Positions 11,775 to 24,790 are shown, numbered from the stretch's first letter. The stretch is 64,000 bases of DNA from Cynocephalus volans (GCF_027409185.1 NC_084469.1:83797918-83861917), one strand, 5' to 3'. The notes: a model not told the origin generated them from the letters alone. Made by a program: numbers and translations.

Positions 11775-14560
11775 AATTAGAAGAAATAAGATTTTAGAAT
11801 CTTCATGACCTTGGATTTGGTAATGGGTTCTTAGATATGACATCAAAAACATGAGCAGCAAAAGAAAAAATAGACAAATTGGACTTCATCAAAATTAAAA
11901 ACTTTTATGCATCAAAGTACATGATCAAGAAAGTGAAAAGACCACCTACAGAATGGGAAAATGTTGAGAAATTATATATTTGATAAGGGCTAAATATCCA
12001 GAATCTATAAAGAACTCCTACAGCTCAACAACAGAAAGACAAGCAATCCAATTCAAAAATGGACAAAGGACTTGAATAGACTTTTCTCCAAGAAAGATAT
12101 ATAAATGGCCAATAAGCACATGAAAAGATGCTCGACATCATTAGTCAGTGGGGAAATGCAAACCGAAACCACAAGGAGATACCACTTTATGCTTTCTAGA
12201 ATGGCTATAATATAAAACATGAAAAGCAAATGTTGACAAGGATGTGGAGAAATTGGAACTCTCAAGCATTGTTAGTGGGAATGTAAAATGGTGTCTCCTC
12301 TTTGGAAAATTGTTTGGCAGTTCCTTCAAAAGCTAAACATAGAATTAGAAATGGCCCAGCAATTCCACTCCTAGATGTATACTCAAAGGAATTTAAAGTA
12401 GGTACTTGTTTGCCAATGTACAAGCAGATACTTGTACAAGTAGGTACTTGTATACCAATGTTCATTGCAGCGTTATTCACAATAGCCAAAAGGTGGAACC
12501 ATCCCAACTGTTTATGAACAAATGGACAGATTAACAAAAATGTGGCATATATGTACAAAGGGATATTATTCAGCCATAAAAATAAACGAAGTTCTGATAC
12601 ATGTTACAACATGGATGAACTTTGTAACATTATGCTATATGAAATAAGGCAGACCCAAAAGGACAAATATTGCTTGATTCCACTTACATGAGGTAACTAG
12701 AAAAGCAATTTCATAGAGACAGAAAGTAAAATAGAGGTTACCAGGGGTTAAGGGGTGAGAGGAAAGGGGAATTGTTGTTTAACAGATACAGTTTCTGTTT
12801 GGGGTGATGAAAAGGTTTTGAAAATAGTGGTAATGGTTGTACAATAAAGTGAATGTAATTAATGCCACTGAATTGTATACTTAAAATGAAAAAATTTGTC
12901 TATTTTATCACAATTAAAAAATTAATGTAATATACCAAAAGCCATTGGTTGTACACTTTATTATATATTTATTTATTTTTATTTTTTAGAGTATCAACAA
13001 ATTTTATTTGGGGGTAGGCAGTAAGAGTCACTTTAAACATGGGTCATTATGTGCCTATTTTTTTTTTTTAATTAATATTATTTTTCTACATTCTATGATA
13101 TTGTTGTAGAGCAGTTGGGAGGGAGGGGGAAAATGCAAAGGAGAAAGAAATGTGGTAGAAGAAGGAGAAAGGAGGAGGGGTGGGATTGAGGCCTGTGACA
13201 CCCCCCTCATCCCCACAGGGGAGACTGGGGGCTTCAAGTGGTGGCTCGGTCATTGCCGGGCTGGGTGCAGATGTCAGGGGTGTGTGGCAAAAGCCCTCGC
13301 CCCACACCATCCCAGCTTGGGAACTCAGAGCCCTTCTTGCTGCAGCTCAAGGGTCATCGCTGGTGGCTGAGGGTGTTGGGGGGGGTCGTGGCTGAGGCCC
13401 TCGGTCCCCTTCCCCCAGACTGGTTGGAGTGTTGGGAGGCATGGGTGAGGCCCCCAGCTCTCCCCCATTTCTGGCTTGGTAGCCCATGGGACTCCTGGTC
13501 CTTCCTGGTTTTATAGGTGTTCTTTGGTGATGTGAGACCTTTGCTAGTTAATATCAAACTTTGTCTCTGGTTGTGGGTACTTTGCTTTTCCTTTCATTTC
13601 TGTGTTGCATTATTTGCTGTTCCCACCACTTAAACTCTGCACTGGAACTAATTTGTTGTCCTTTGCTTACTTCTAAAATGGGGGAACTTTCTGTGGGGAC
13701 CAGCACTTGAGCTGTGTGGTTGAACTAAATTGCTACTTTGCTGCTGATTCCCTAGGGAAGTCTTTTTGTGCAGCTCAGGTTTTAATGGTTGACTTTATAG
13801 GTACTTCCAGGTCTAGAGAAATCCGGTGCACCTGGGATGTGTAGAAACTCTGGTCTGGGCCTGAGTCTTTTCATCAAACTGCACCCATGCAGTTCTATAT
13901 TCCTGACCAGTCTCCTCTGAGTGGTCCTGTGCTGATTGGGGTGCAGATCAGCTGTCCTTGCTGTGCCCCAGCATTCCGCTGGTGGACTGGTCTCCCCCAC
14001 TTCCCATGCTCCAAACATGGGAAGCCATGGGGTGGTGTGTATGCCAGTCCCTTGCGATGACTCACTGGCCTCTGAGTGGCTCCCTTTTTTCAGTTGTTCT
14101 GGCTCCTCACTCCTATGGGGGTCCATGGGAGCCCTCTTAGTGGTCTTGCTGGCCTGAGGGCCACCAAGGTCCTCTTCTCCCCTGCTTCCTCTAAGCAACT
14201 TCATCTGAAGGGCACAGCTGTGGCTTTTGCCAGCTCCTGCTCCATGTGCTTAGCGGCTCCAGCCTGGAAGTGGCCGGGACTCGAAATGTTTGGAGTGGTT
14301 TTCTCTTTCTCTCATTGTGGCTTCTCCTGCCTTCATGCACTCTGTAGGGCTCTCCTCCTCTTCCCCTGAGCTCTAGTGGTCCCAGCTTGGCTGTCATTGC
14401 TTTTTATAGTTGTAAATTGGTTGATTTGTGGGAGAGGGTGATGCTGGGGACTGTCTATTCTGCCATCTTGACTGGGAGCAAATTGTACACTTTAAATGGG
14501 CAAATTGTATGGTATGTAAGTGATATCTCAACAAATATGATTTTAAAAAAATGTTTCAGG
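11775..14560 (+). mobile_element. Old L1M, ORF2 C-terminal remnant and 3'UTR, interrupted
   Basis: Positions 11800-12700 contain decayed ORF2 C-terminal sequence with stops and frameshifts. 12700-12958 is 3'UTR. The final 3'UTR lies at 14484-14560, displaced by the 12963-14478 insertion. Confidence 0.75.
12963..14478 (-). mobile_element. L1-5'UTR-headed element with a different 3' part
   Basis: Positions 13649-14474 are closely similar to 56340-57146, the head of the intron-5 element, and share the start near AGTCAAGATGGC. The sense continuation (13640 down to about 13080) is GC-rich and pyrimidine-rich but not the regular 80-bp array. It ends in an A/T-rich tail (about 13035-12963). TTGTACACTTTA at about 12949-12960 and 14484-14495 flanks it as a likely target-site duplication, splitting an L1M 3' end. 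Either a 3'-divergent sister family or an internally deleted L1. Confidence 0.65.
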
Positions 14561-14879
14561 ACTGAGTCTTGAGGAATTTCAACACTGAATGATCCAGTAG
14601 CAGAGAATGTGTCTGCCATGAGTGAGCATGGGAGGCCAAACTGATGGGAGGAAAATTTGGAGAACAACAGGTTACAGAAGGCTGTGAAGAGGGTCCCTCA
14701 AGCTTGTGGGAATGGCCAAGAGGGCAAATGCTTCTACAAGGAGAGACAACATGAAAAGCAGAGATGATGCTGGATTCAGCAAGGTGGAGGTCATTAGTGA
14801 TCTTGGTGAGACTTGTTGGTGAAGTGCCAGGGAAGGATGTCATATTTCAGTGGACTGGGTAAGTAGGGTGGGTATGGCC

Positions 14880-16020
14880 ATACTTTGTCTCTTCTTCTCT
14901 TTCCTATGTTAGGACTAACGGTTGGGGCCTTGGCTGAGTTTACTCCTGATGGTGGTGGATGTCCAACCTCCAGGCTTGCTCTCTTAGTCTGTTTGTGCTC
15001 TCTCTGTAATGATTCCTGCCAGACCTCATGACTGCTGCCAACTTCAGATGCCAGTATACTTTGCCTAAAAACTGACTGTGCCTCCCTGTGCTTTATTTGT
15101 AAGAATCATTAGGAGTCACTCTTTTTACAATGTCGATGGTTGAGAAATGAGCAAAGAGTGAATAAGACACTGCAAAGAGGGTAGAAAGAGGTCTGGAATG
15201 GAATTTAGCTTTGGCCCTGCCACCAGCTCTGTGTGGCCCAGGGCTTAGACACTGCAAAGATAAAGCATGGTGCTGACTCACCATGCTGAAGCACCCTCTT
15301 ATCTCTTTGATAATGGGAATCATATCATCTGCACACTATGCTATGCCTCTCTTCTGCCTTAGGCAGGTCTGCAACTTTCTATTGGCCTCAGGGTCTAACT
15401 GGATGGTTTTATTGAATATCTCTCATTTTTGCCTGCATCCAGTCCTCTTCTGATAGTCATACTTTGATTTTCCTTTTGGAAACCACTTTAACCCTACTGC
15501 CAGCGAGCATGTGTCCCAAGATGGAGATTGAATCAGGGATAAAACAGGGATTTATTGGGTCAATAAGTCAATTTCGAATGTTTGTAGAAACTATTAAAAA
15601 AGAGAAGCTCTTTTTCCCTTTGGGATAATTGTTTTGGGAGTGCATTCTGGGGCCATCCATTGAGAGGATACAAAAGCTGACATGGGAAGAAAGCTGAGCT
15701 GAGAGATAAAGAAAAAGAGAGAAGGAGATGGAAAATTTGCTGGTGACATCATCGGAGCCCCTGAATGCAGCTGTGCTGGAAATCAACATGCCCCTGAACT
15801 TTTCAGTTATGTGAGATAATTGTACTGTTCTTCTGATTAAACCATTTTGAGTTGGATTTTTGTCAGGTCAAACCAAGAGGATTCTAAACACTGCTTGTAT
15901 AAGCCCTTCCAGTTCTGTTGTCTTAGGAATTTACATGTCCTTCATACTAGAGATACATTTAATGTCAGCTACAGTGGGTAGAGAGCAGCTACTTCTCTAA
16001 TGCCTTCTTCCAAGAAATGG
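14880..16020. other. Intergenic, MIR at about 15130-15320, otherwise unassigned
   Basis: The MIR stretch has GGAATTTAGCTTTGGCCCTG. The end near 15790-15850 (CTTTTCAGTTATGTGAGAT) resembles an old LTR terminus that I cannot name. Confidence 0.4.
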
Positions 16021-16910
16021 GAGATGGAATTTTTTAAGATAGTTATTGATATATAATTTATATACCATAAAATTAATCCATTTTATGTGTACAAGTCAAT
16101 GATTTTTCAGTAATTTTATAGAGCTATAGAATTCACCTTTAGAATATTTCCATCACTCCTAAAAGATTTCTTATGTCCATTTGTAATTAATCCCTGTTCC
16201 TTCCCCCAACCTGAGCCAGCCACTAACCCGCTACTTGTCTATAGATTTGCCTTTTCTGGGCATTCCATATAAGTGGAATGATACAACATGTGGCCTTTTG
16301 TGTCTGGTTTCTATCACTTAGAATGAGTATAATGTTTTTGTGGCTCATCCATGTTGTAGCTTGTATCAGTAGTTGTACGACTATAGCACATTTTATTTAT
16401 CCGTTCACCAGTGAACATGTGGATTGTTTCCATTTTTTGCGGGGCTATTACGAATTAAGCTACTATAAACATGTGAATATAGGTCTTTGTGTGACCACAT
16501 GTTTTCATTTCTTTTGGGAAGATACCTAAAAGTAGAAATGCTGGGTTGTATGGTAAGTTTTATGTTTAATTTTTGAAGAAACTGCCAAACTGCTTTCCAA
16601 AGTGGCTGCACCAGCAATACATGGGGATTCTGTCTTCTCCGTATCCTCACCGGCATTTGTTATCACCTGTCTTTTTGGTTGTTAGGTATTGTAGTGGGTG
16701 TGAAGTGGTGTCTCACTGTGGTTTTAATTTTCATTTCCCTAATGACCAATGATACTGAGCATCTTGTCTGGATTATTAGTCATCATACATTTTCTTTGGT
16801 GAAATATATTATTCAAATCTTTTATCCATTTTAAAAATTGTATAATCTGTATGTTTTGTGTTGAGTTGTGTTCTTTATATATTCTGGATTTAAGTCTTTA
16901 ATCAGAAACG
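16020..16910 (-). mobile_element. L1M 3' half fragment
   Basis: Reverse-oriented 3'UTR and decayed ORF2 C-terminus (CCACTTTGGAAAGCAGTTTGG-type sequence seen in reverse at about 16590). Strongly decayed. Confidence 0.8.
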
Positions 16911-16911
16911 T

Positions 16912-17745
16912 GGTTTGTCTAGAAGCTAATGGTTCCTATTTCTTCATGCCCAGTGTGGGCATTGGCATGACCTGGAAATGGATAAAATCTGTCTTTGAGT
17001 CCTCTCAAATCATGGGCTTATGTTCTGCTTCCAAGCTGTGTTCCCCTTTCCTCTAGAACTAGGCCCTTATCCTTCGTTTGTTTCCTTGGCTGCAAGCATC
17101 AGAAACCAGCTCTGGCTAAGTTAAGTGAGAGAAAATCTTTTGGAAGCAGTTTTAGAGCTGTTGACCATGCCAAGCTCAGGCCACGTGTCCACACCTGGCT
17201 GTGCCAAGGTTGAAAGTGGACAGACCTGGTCACTTTGGCTTCCTCAGTAGGAGGTAGGATCCACACAGTGGAGGAGAGATAATTCCTCAAAAGGAAATCA
17301 GGATGCCGTTAAATGGTGCAAGAAGACAATAGACTGCCAAAAAATATGTGTCCACTCTACAGAGTCCTCATCAGGGAAAGGTTTGAACTTCCTAGCGATA
17401 ATTCCAGTTTGGCCATATCTTTTAAAGAGTTCTGACTCTAGGATTAAGATGAGGATTAAGATGAGGCACCATTCTCTGGGACACATTTCTGTGGTGCTGG
17501 AGATTCTGAAAATAATAAATAATTATGGAATTTGAAGAAAATTCAATAAATAGAGCCAATGAGCAGAGATTAGAGGGGAGAGTTTCCACTCCATGTAAGG
17601 ATGGAACTTCTGACCATTAGAAATTTCCAGTGATGGAATGGGATCCCCTGGAAGCAGTGAATTCTTTAATACTGGAGGTACATGCAAGCTGGAGCTGGAT
17701 GGTTTTAACACTGGGATATTGCAGTGAGGACAGGAGTGTGTCCTC
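16912..17745. other. Unassigned intergenic sequence
   Basis: No gene or clear repeat was recognised. Confidence 0.4.
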
Positions 17746-17747
17746 CT

Positions 17748-18246
17748 GTGGTTTATTTTATGTGTCAACTTGACTAAGACACCGGGTGCCCAGATATTTG
17801 GTTAAACATTTCTGGGTATGTCTGAGAGGGTGTTTTTGGATAAGATCACCATTTGAATCAGTAGACTGCATAAAGCAGGTTGCCCTCCTTAGTGTGGGTG
17901 GGCCTTATCTAATTCGTTGAAGGCCTAAATAGAACAAAAAGACTAAGGAAGAATTTACTCTTTCTGCCTCACTGCCTCCAAGCTGGGACATCAATCTTGC
18001 CTTTGGATTTGGACTCAGACTCAGACTGAACTTACACCACTGGCTCTCCTGATTCTCAGCTGGAACTATGTCATCAGCTCTCCTGGGTCACCAGCTTGCA
18101 GATGGCAGATCTTGGGACTTCTCAGCCTCCATAAGCATGTGAGCCAATTCCTTATAATGATCTGATTTGATTAATCTAATCTGATCTAATCTAATCTATC
18201 TGTCTGTTATTGGTTCTATTTCTCTGGAGAACCCTGACTAATACAA
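17748..18246 (+). mobile_element. ERVL-type LTR (MLT2-like)
   Basis: Starts GGTTTATTTTATGTGTCAAC and ends CTCTGGAGAACCCTGACTAA, typical of MLT2-class solo LTRs. A short (GATCTAATCTAAT)n tract at about 18163-18205 lies near its 3' end. Confidence 0.75.
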
Positions 18247-18249
18247 TGT

Positions 18250-19155
18250 CACAGGCAAAATGGCAAGATGGCCCAAGAGGTCTCTTCTGATTCTACAGGT
18301 TAGCCTCTGGAGGTGCCTGTTCCCTCTGACTTGGCTTTGGTCAGTGGAGGTGCTGCTGACCTGTTCTCCCAGAGCCAGAGCACAGTCACAGCTGTTTCTG
18401 TTTTCCTTCCTTTGTTGTATATTTCTGAGTCTATTCTTTCAAGGCATGGGCTTGACATCAAGGGGGAGACTTTTTAGTGATACAAAGACGTGTTGCTTAG
18501 CTCCAAGTCAGGCAAACAGGTAGAGACAAAAGGTTTTTTTGTTCTTTTCTTGCAGGGACATAAAAAATAACCTTGGGTGAAGAAGCTGCTGGGGGTGGCT
18601 TGGGGCTGGAGCACAGGCCAGTCCTCCCATGTCTCCCTGACTACTGCTGGCTTTTTCTTCTCTCCTCCTTCCTCTCTGGCCTAGCTCAACCCTGGTTAAG
18701 TGATACCCCCTCCCTGCTCACACACACAGGTTGGCTTTGCCACCAACTTGAGAGGACAGAGGTGGGATAGGAGGCATGTACCAACCCTTTTAGAGGAGGA
18801 AGGAGGGGAGATGTGAGTGGTTTGGTTTTACATTGTGTTCTGTAGTGGGCTCTGTCACAGGCTAATGCCATCTAGGCTATTGGTGACCCTCTGGGTGCTC
18901 TCCAGTCCCAGCTTTGCCACCAGCCAGCTATGTGGCCTTGAATGAGTCCCCTCCTTGCTCTGAGTCTGATCTCTGACATGTAAAGGGAGGGGTTTGCATG
19001 TTTTTAAGGTAGTTCTTCCTGGTGGCTAACACGTGGGTTTAGAAATCACCTAGAGGGGAATTTGCGTCTCAGCCTTGGAACTCCCACCATCTGTGGACCT
19101 TTAATCATACCACGCTTTGGTTTCTTCATCAGTAAAGGGTGGTAATGAATAATGT
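18250..19155. other. Unassigned intergenic; MIR at about 18880-19000
   Basis: GTCCCAGCTTTGCCACCAG ... TGTGGCCTTGAATGAGTC is the MIR core. Nothing else was recognised. Confidence 0.45.
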
Positions 19156-19159
19156 GTGA

Positions 19160-19555
19160 AGGAGTTTGGATGTGTTGTCCCCTCCAAAACTCATGTGGAA
19201 GTTTGATCTCCAGTGTGGCAGTGTTGGAAACTGATTGAGTCATCCCTCATGACTGGATTAATGCTCTCCCTGGGGGCGGGGGCATTAATGAGTGAGTTCT
19301 CGCTCTATTAGTTTCCACGAGGGCTCATTGCTTAAAAAGACCCTGGCACCTTCTCTCTCACTCTTGCTTCCTCTCGCCTTGTGATCTGCTTGTACATGCC
19401 GGCTCCCTGCCACTTTTCCACCATGAGTAGAAGCAGCCCGAGGCCCATGCCAGATGCAGCTGTCCCAGAATCATGAGCCAAATAAGCCTCTTTCCTTTAT
19501 AAATTACCCAGTCTCAGGTATTTCTGTTATAGCAACACAAAACTGACTAAAATAA
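19160..19555 (+). mobile_element. MaLR solo LTR (MST/THE1-like)
   Basis: TTTGGATGTGTTGTCCCCTC through AAATAAGCCTCTTTCCTTTA to the end ACAAAACTGACTAAAATA matches the MaLR LTR pattern, plus strand. Confidence 0.75.
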
Positions 19556-19559
19556 TGTG

Positions 19560-20390
19560 GTTGCACAGTGACACTGATGTCTGGTTCTCATCCCCAGACA
19601 TTCTGATTTAATTGGTATAAATTATGGCCAGACAGAGGGAGTTTTTAAAGTTCTCCAGGTGATTCTAATGTGCAGCAAAGTTTGGGAACAACTGTATCCA
19701 GGTTGGCTGTGAGTATTATGTGTGAGAGCCTGTGCAAAGCAGTTAGCGTGGCATGTTAGTGCAGGCAAACGTGGCTGTTGGGAAAAAAGAAATGACATCA
19801 TTTTTGACACCAAGAGTTGCCGAAGAGAGTGACCAATGTTTTCACAGGAAGGTGGGACTATCTTTTTAGAGAGGACATAAAAAGGGTGAATGGAAAGAGA
19901 TGGACTTTTTTTGCTTCTTCACTCCCAAATATGTCTTCCAGAGACCATCAGCTCTATTTCCATGTGAATTACCAGCTGTGTGCATGTGTGTGTCTATGTG
20001 TGCCCTAGATTTCTAGATGTCTCCTGCAGCCCTTGCCCCTGGAGAGTGGCTAAACTTGGCTAGAACCCTGTATAAAACAGTCCTCAGCAGCCCAAAGCCC
20101 ACTTTCCAATTTGTGTGGCTCCTCATGTCCCTCCTGCCTGGATTCCCGTGGGCTGCTGCTCCACATAACATTATCTGGATGCAAAATAAACCTTCCCACC
20201 AATTTTCAGGATAAACCCACCACCACCAGGCATTCTGTGAGTTTAATAGATTTTACTGAAGATTTGACGGTCACAGGAAGGGACACATGGTGGAGCCGGC
20301 CACCTTCCCAGGCCTTGCAGGTGCCTCTCTCCCTTTTCTCTGTGGCAAAATCCTCACCTCGGCAAAGCAGATTACTCTCTTGGACTCCTA
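19560..20390. other. Unassigned intergenic sequence
   Basis: No gene or clear repeat was recognised. Confidence 0.4.
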
Positions 20391-20935
20391 CACAAAGGTA
20401 TGGGGAAATAGGCACTTTCCTGTGCTCTCAGTGGGAGTGGAAATTGGTAAAACATCTTTGGGAACATTTTGCAATATCTATTTAAATTTAAAATACATTT
20501 TCCCTTTGGCTAAGCAACTCTACTTCTTTTCCTGCATATATATGTGTACACACATGAAATGAAAATTGCACAAGATTATTCAAAAAATTAAAAACAACCC
20601 CAAATGTTCAGCAGTACAGAAATGTTTAAATACATTATAATACTTTCATATAATGAAATAATATCTAACCATAGAAAGAATGAACTAATATGGAATGATT
20701 TTCAAGAGATATTAAATGAAAACAGCAAGGTGCAGGCTATCCCCACATGTATTTGCTTGCATATGCATTAACTATCTCCGGGAGAATATAAAATAACATT
20801 AGGTGTTTGTGGGGAGGGAAACTGGGTGACTGGAGGAGAGGGGAAGGTGGGGAAATTTTTACTGAAAGTACACTGACACTTTAAAAATTTGGAATCTTGT
20901 AGTTCTTTTTTAATTCAAAAATTAAATTACAACTA
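20390..20935 (+). mobile_element. L1M 3' end
   Basis: Decayed ORF2 end and G-rich 3'UTR (GGTGACTGGAGGAGAGGG), then an A-rich end near 20940. Confidence 0.6.
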
Positions 20936-21739
20936 ATTAAAAAAAAAGAGACAGCACAGTGCCTGGCACATAGTATATATTTAATAAGTGGTAGCTTATT
21001 ATCATTATTATTGACTTAGAAAGATCTAGTCCAAGTTGAAGTCAGATCAAAGGCAATTATGTTATGAGAATATTGTTGAGGAAAACATTGTTCTTCGAGG
21101 TTTTTTCTCTTTTAAAGGGGCAATTGGGCACATGCATTTTGACTTGGGCATTTGAGATGGACGTAATTTTTTTAATGCCTATTCTTAAGCCATCTAGAGT
21201 GGCATTCTGAGTGGCTTCTGCCCATCACAGCAAAATGGGTGCTGATGCGTGATTGAGGATGCAGAAGAAAAGCAGTCTAATACAGCATAAAAGTCACAGC
21301 AAACTGTTGAGAATGAGAAGATTGTGATTTAATGGGGCTCAATATTTGATTACAATAGACCCTTCAGTTGCCATAGAAACAAAACCACCTCTCTGAAAAA
21401 GACACTGATGGAGCCAGGCAGGCACATATCTTTAAAAAAAAAAAAAAAACTAAATTAAAATGATAATACAGAATGGCAATGAATGCTCCTGAAATTGCTC
21501 TCTCTGGATGGATAAACAAGGGAAGCACTCAGATAACAGGTGGGGTAACATGCAGACCCCTAACAGGGGCTCACAGAAGCAGCCTCCAAACCACAAAAGA
21601 TAATATTTGACTCTTTGGGGCTCTTCCTCTGTGACCAGGTCCCAGATGTTGGGTTCCTCTGGGAGTGTGGATGAGTGGGCCATCTTGGGGGCTTGGGGAC
21701 AGGGCACCATTAAAGAAGGGTCTGGATACCATGGTGGGA

Positions 21740-21902
21740 GAGAGAGAAAGAGAAGGAAGAAGAGAGATAGAGAGAAAGACAATGAGACAGAAAGACAGAC
21801 AAAGAGATGGGGGTGGGGAGAGAGACAGGGAGACAGAGACAGAAGGATAGACAAAGAGACAGAGAGAGAAACAGAGAGTGGCAGAGAGACAGAGACAGAC
21901 CT
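21740..21902 (+). repeat. (GA/GACA)n purine-rich microsatellite
   Basis: Long AGAGAGAGAAAGAGAAGG and GAGACAGAGACAGA runs. They create spurious Ser/Leu-rich frames on the other strand. Confidence 0.85.
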
Positions 21903-22109
21903 TGTTGCCAATAACTGAAAGCCTTCCGGGTGAGGGAGCCCCTTTCAGGAGGGCAAACTGTACTGAGAACCCTGAGAAAGTTTGTCCCTGGAAATTCTGA
22001 TTTCAGGAATCCCTGTTTTAGGATTTTCATTACAGAACCATTTACATTTGAAAAACTTGAAGGGGGAAAAAAACCCCTTTAATAATGCCAGTGAAAATTT
22101 AGGGATGTT

Positions 22110-22310
22110 TACTCTGGGCATGCTCTGTGCCAAGCGCTTTCCATTCGTCCTTTTATTTAATCCTCCTGACAATCTAGGAGGGAGCTATTAATATTATCTC
22201 CAAGTTACAGATGGGAAAACTGAGACCCATGGAAGATAAGCAATATGCACAGGGCCAATAACTAAATGGTAGACCTAGAATTTGAACCCAGGTCCTTCTG
22301 AGTAGTGACT
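22110..22310 (+). repeat. MIR, well preserved
   Basis: TGTGCCAAGCGCTTTCCATT, CAGATGGGAAAACTGAGAC and TTTGAACCCAGGTCCTTCTG follow the MIR consensus. Confidence 0.8.
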
Positions 22311-22317
22311 CCAAGTT

Positions 22318-22412
22318 TTTTTTTTTTGGGCAGCTGGCTGGTATGGGAATCTGAACCCCTGACCTTGGTGTTACAACACCATGCTCTAACCAACTGAGCT
22401 AACTGGCCAGTT
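22318..22412 (-). mobile_element. tRNA-Ile SINE monomer (CYN-type)
   Basis: The reverse complement starts GGCCAGTTAGCTCAGTTGG and contains AACACCAAGGTCAGGGGTTC, then a poly-A (T-run at 22317-22328). TCCAAGTT flanks it on both sides. Confidence 0.85.
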
Positions 22413-22754
22413 TCCAAGTTCCTAATCAAATCACTGACATTAAATGAATTATAATGTGGTTATAAAATGGAATATTTTATAAACATCAAAATGTTTTTGA
22501 AGAATTTTAGTGACATGGAAAAAATGATTAAATGAGTAAAGCAGGTCATAAAACTTGTATATTGCATAATTTCAGCCATATTATGTTTTTTTATATATTT
22601 GCAAACAAAAAAGACAGGAAGAAAATTATGGATTTTAAAAAATTCTACTGTCTGCTTTTCTATAGTTTCAAGTTTCTTTCTTTGTTTCTTTTTTTTTTTT
22701 TTAAGTGTTTGTCCTCTCTTACAGATCTGAGGCTGAGGCATGAGTGATATCAGA

Positions 22755-22786
22755 ATATTTTATTTATTTATTTATTTATTTATTGC
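22755..22786 (+). repeat. (TTTA)n microsatellite
   Basis: About eight TTTA units. Confidence 0.85.
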
Positions 22787-22789
22787 AGT

Positions 22790-24480
22790 GCTATTTTCTT
22801 AAGATCAGACAAAAGCCACTGGAAGCCAAGGAAATATCCAGAAGCAGGGAGATCTTCCAAAGGTGGTGGGTCAGAGCCTAGGCTGCCCATGAGCACTGTT
22901 TATAGCCGAAATGGGAATCACTGGACCAGGACACAGTGTGGGGAAGGCTCCGAGCCCAGGACAGCCCCTTCTGCTCAGGGTCATGATCCCTCTTGGGCTC
23001 CTTTCCTGATTCTCCTTCCTACACCTTTCCCTCTTCCCCTCTCCTTTCTCTTCTTCTCCCCCAGCTCTCACCCCCCATTTCTCTTCTTCTGCCTAATCTC
23101 TATTGGGCACTGAGGTCAGTCAATATTTTGGAAATGGTTGATTAATAGAATGAGCATTGATTGCTTTTTTCTCTTCCCAGCACCCATTTCCCCTTCTTCT
23201 GATAACAATACAACCTTAATTTTCTCTCTCTCTCTCTCTCTCTTTTTTTTTTTTTTACCAACTCTGCTTTAGTATTGCTGTGAATAACATAACTCTACCT
23301 AATTTCTAAACTATGCAAATGGAGGTTTCTAGAAGAATCAATCTAAGTTATTAGTCAAACAAATCTTTCACAAACTCTCTCTACCCATGTGAGCTGGTGG
23401 TACTGTCAATCAAGGTGCCAACTGTCCCTCAGCCAAAGGATGGGCATGTGATCTGAACTCGGCTGGCTGAAATCTACTAGGAAGCTGAATCTTGAGCACA
23501 TGACATAAGGATGGAAAATTGGGGGAGTGGGATCATTCTGGAGGAGGCACCTCACAGAGATTGTTCCCTTGAAACCCAGAGCTGCCCTGGGATCTGTCCT
23601 CCCATGAAGCTTTGTTTTTCTGCTGTTCTTCTGCTCTGTAAGCTACCCCATATGCTTCCCAGGCTTATTTTTGTTGTTGCTGGTTTTTGCTTCAGTCTGT
23701 TTCTGTTGCTTGCCACCAAATAGCAAAAGATGTGGCTGTTTATAGCAAGTCTCTGTAACTTGGTTCAGACATACAAAGGAGGAGAGGTCCTCTCCCATCT
23801 CCTCCTCCCCTCATTGGGTCATCCCAGATCCTGTAGACTAGATCTGTGGGTCTTGTTTCCAGATTTAGGAAAATATTGCAGTTTTGGCTACCACATTGTC
23901 TAGTCAGTGAGTGATCTTGTTCTGTGACGTCTCCTCTTGTCTTTTTACCTGAAAAACCAGAGCCAGGGCCAGATTAAGGGGTAAACTGGCACTGTCTGGA
24001 GGGATGTTACATTATCACCTGGGAAATATGGGACCAGTAAGCTTAGGTGTCCACAGGAGCAACTTTACAAAACTGGTGGGAAGTGAGTTCCATGCCATTG
24101 AGGGAGATATTACCATCTGAGGATGACCAAACACTCTCTACTTGGACTTTTCTTTTCTTTCTTTCTTTTTTTTTCTATTTTTGAGACACACCCATAAAAG
24201 TCATATGAAATTTTGATTCTGAATAATGCATGTAATAATAACATTCACCTTAAGCAAGTGATTCCTTTTATTCTGTTCATGTGGTGTTCTGGTTTGGAAA
24301 ACCATAAAAGAAAACATAATTACAGGAAAGCGAAAAATGTTTTATCGATCTATTTCAGAGCATTGACAATGAAGTGACTTGGTAGCAGTTAAAAAAGAAT
24401 GAGGTAGTATTCTAATGCTAAGATAGGTAATCTCTAAGATATATTGCTGAAATAGCAAGTTAAAGAATAAGTTGTCATAG
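22790..24480. other. Unassigned intergenic sequence
   Basis: No gene was seen. GGGCATGTGATCTGAACTC at about 23443 recurs in similar form near 6470, which suggests one unnamed old repeat family. Confidence 0.4.
23221..23260 (+). repeat. (TC)n followed by a T-run
   Basis: CTCTCTCTCTCTCTCTCT then about 14 T. Confidence 0.85.
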
Positions 24481-24790
24481 TTATATTTATTTAAAAAAAT
24501 TTAAATAACTCACATAAACAAGTACTGTCCATTTTCTAAGGGTATAAATACACACATATATAGATATACACTTATACATACACATACATATGTATATATA
24601 TGTAAATAAGTATTAAAATGCCAGAAGAAAAACTCTTCCAAACTAATAGGTTACGTCTGGAGGTGAGGAGAGGGGAACTGAAATGAGGTGAGGTAAGTCA
24701 AGGGCACTGAACTTGTGCTTGGATATTTTACAACAGCGATGTATTTATATGTTTCTGATGAAATTAAAAACAGAATTTAAAAGGCAGATG
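24480..24790 (+). mobile_element. Probable L1 3' fragment with AT-rich microsatellite
   Basis: A TATATA/CATACATA tract at about 24550-24605 is followed by GGAGGTGAGGAGAGGGGA and an AAATTAAAAACAGAATTTAAA end. Confidence 0.4.

Larger units (their letters stand above)
11140..14880 (-). repeat. L2-type fragments flanking the L1M nest
   Basis: Sequence at about 11140-11770 and 14560-14880 has the order expected of one old L2-type LINE in reverse orientation (for example GGAGGCTATTGCAGTGG, then AAGGTGGAGGTCATTAGTGA). The L1M and its own insert split it, giving three nested layers. Confidence 0.5.

Noticed and set aside
21450..21911. 153-codon Ser/Leu-rich frame resembling a secreted or membrane protein
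   Set aside because: It is the complement of the GA/GACA microsatellite.
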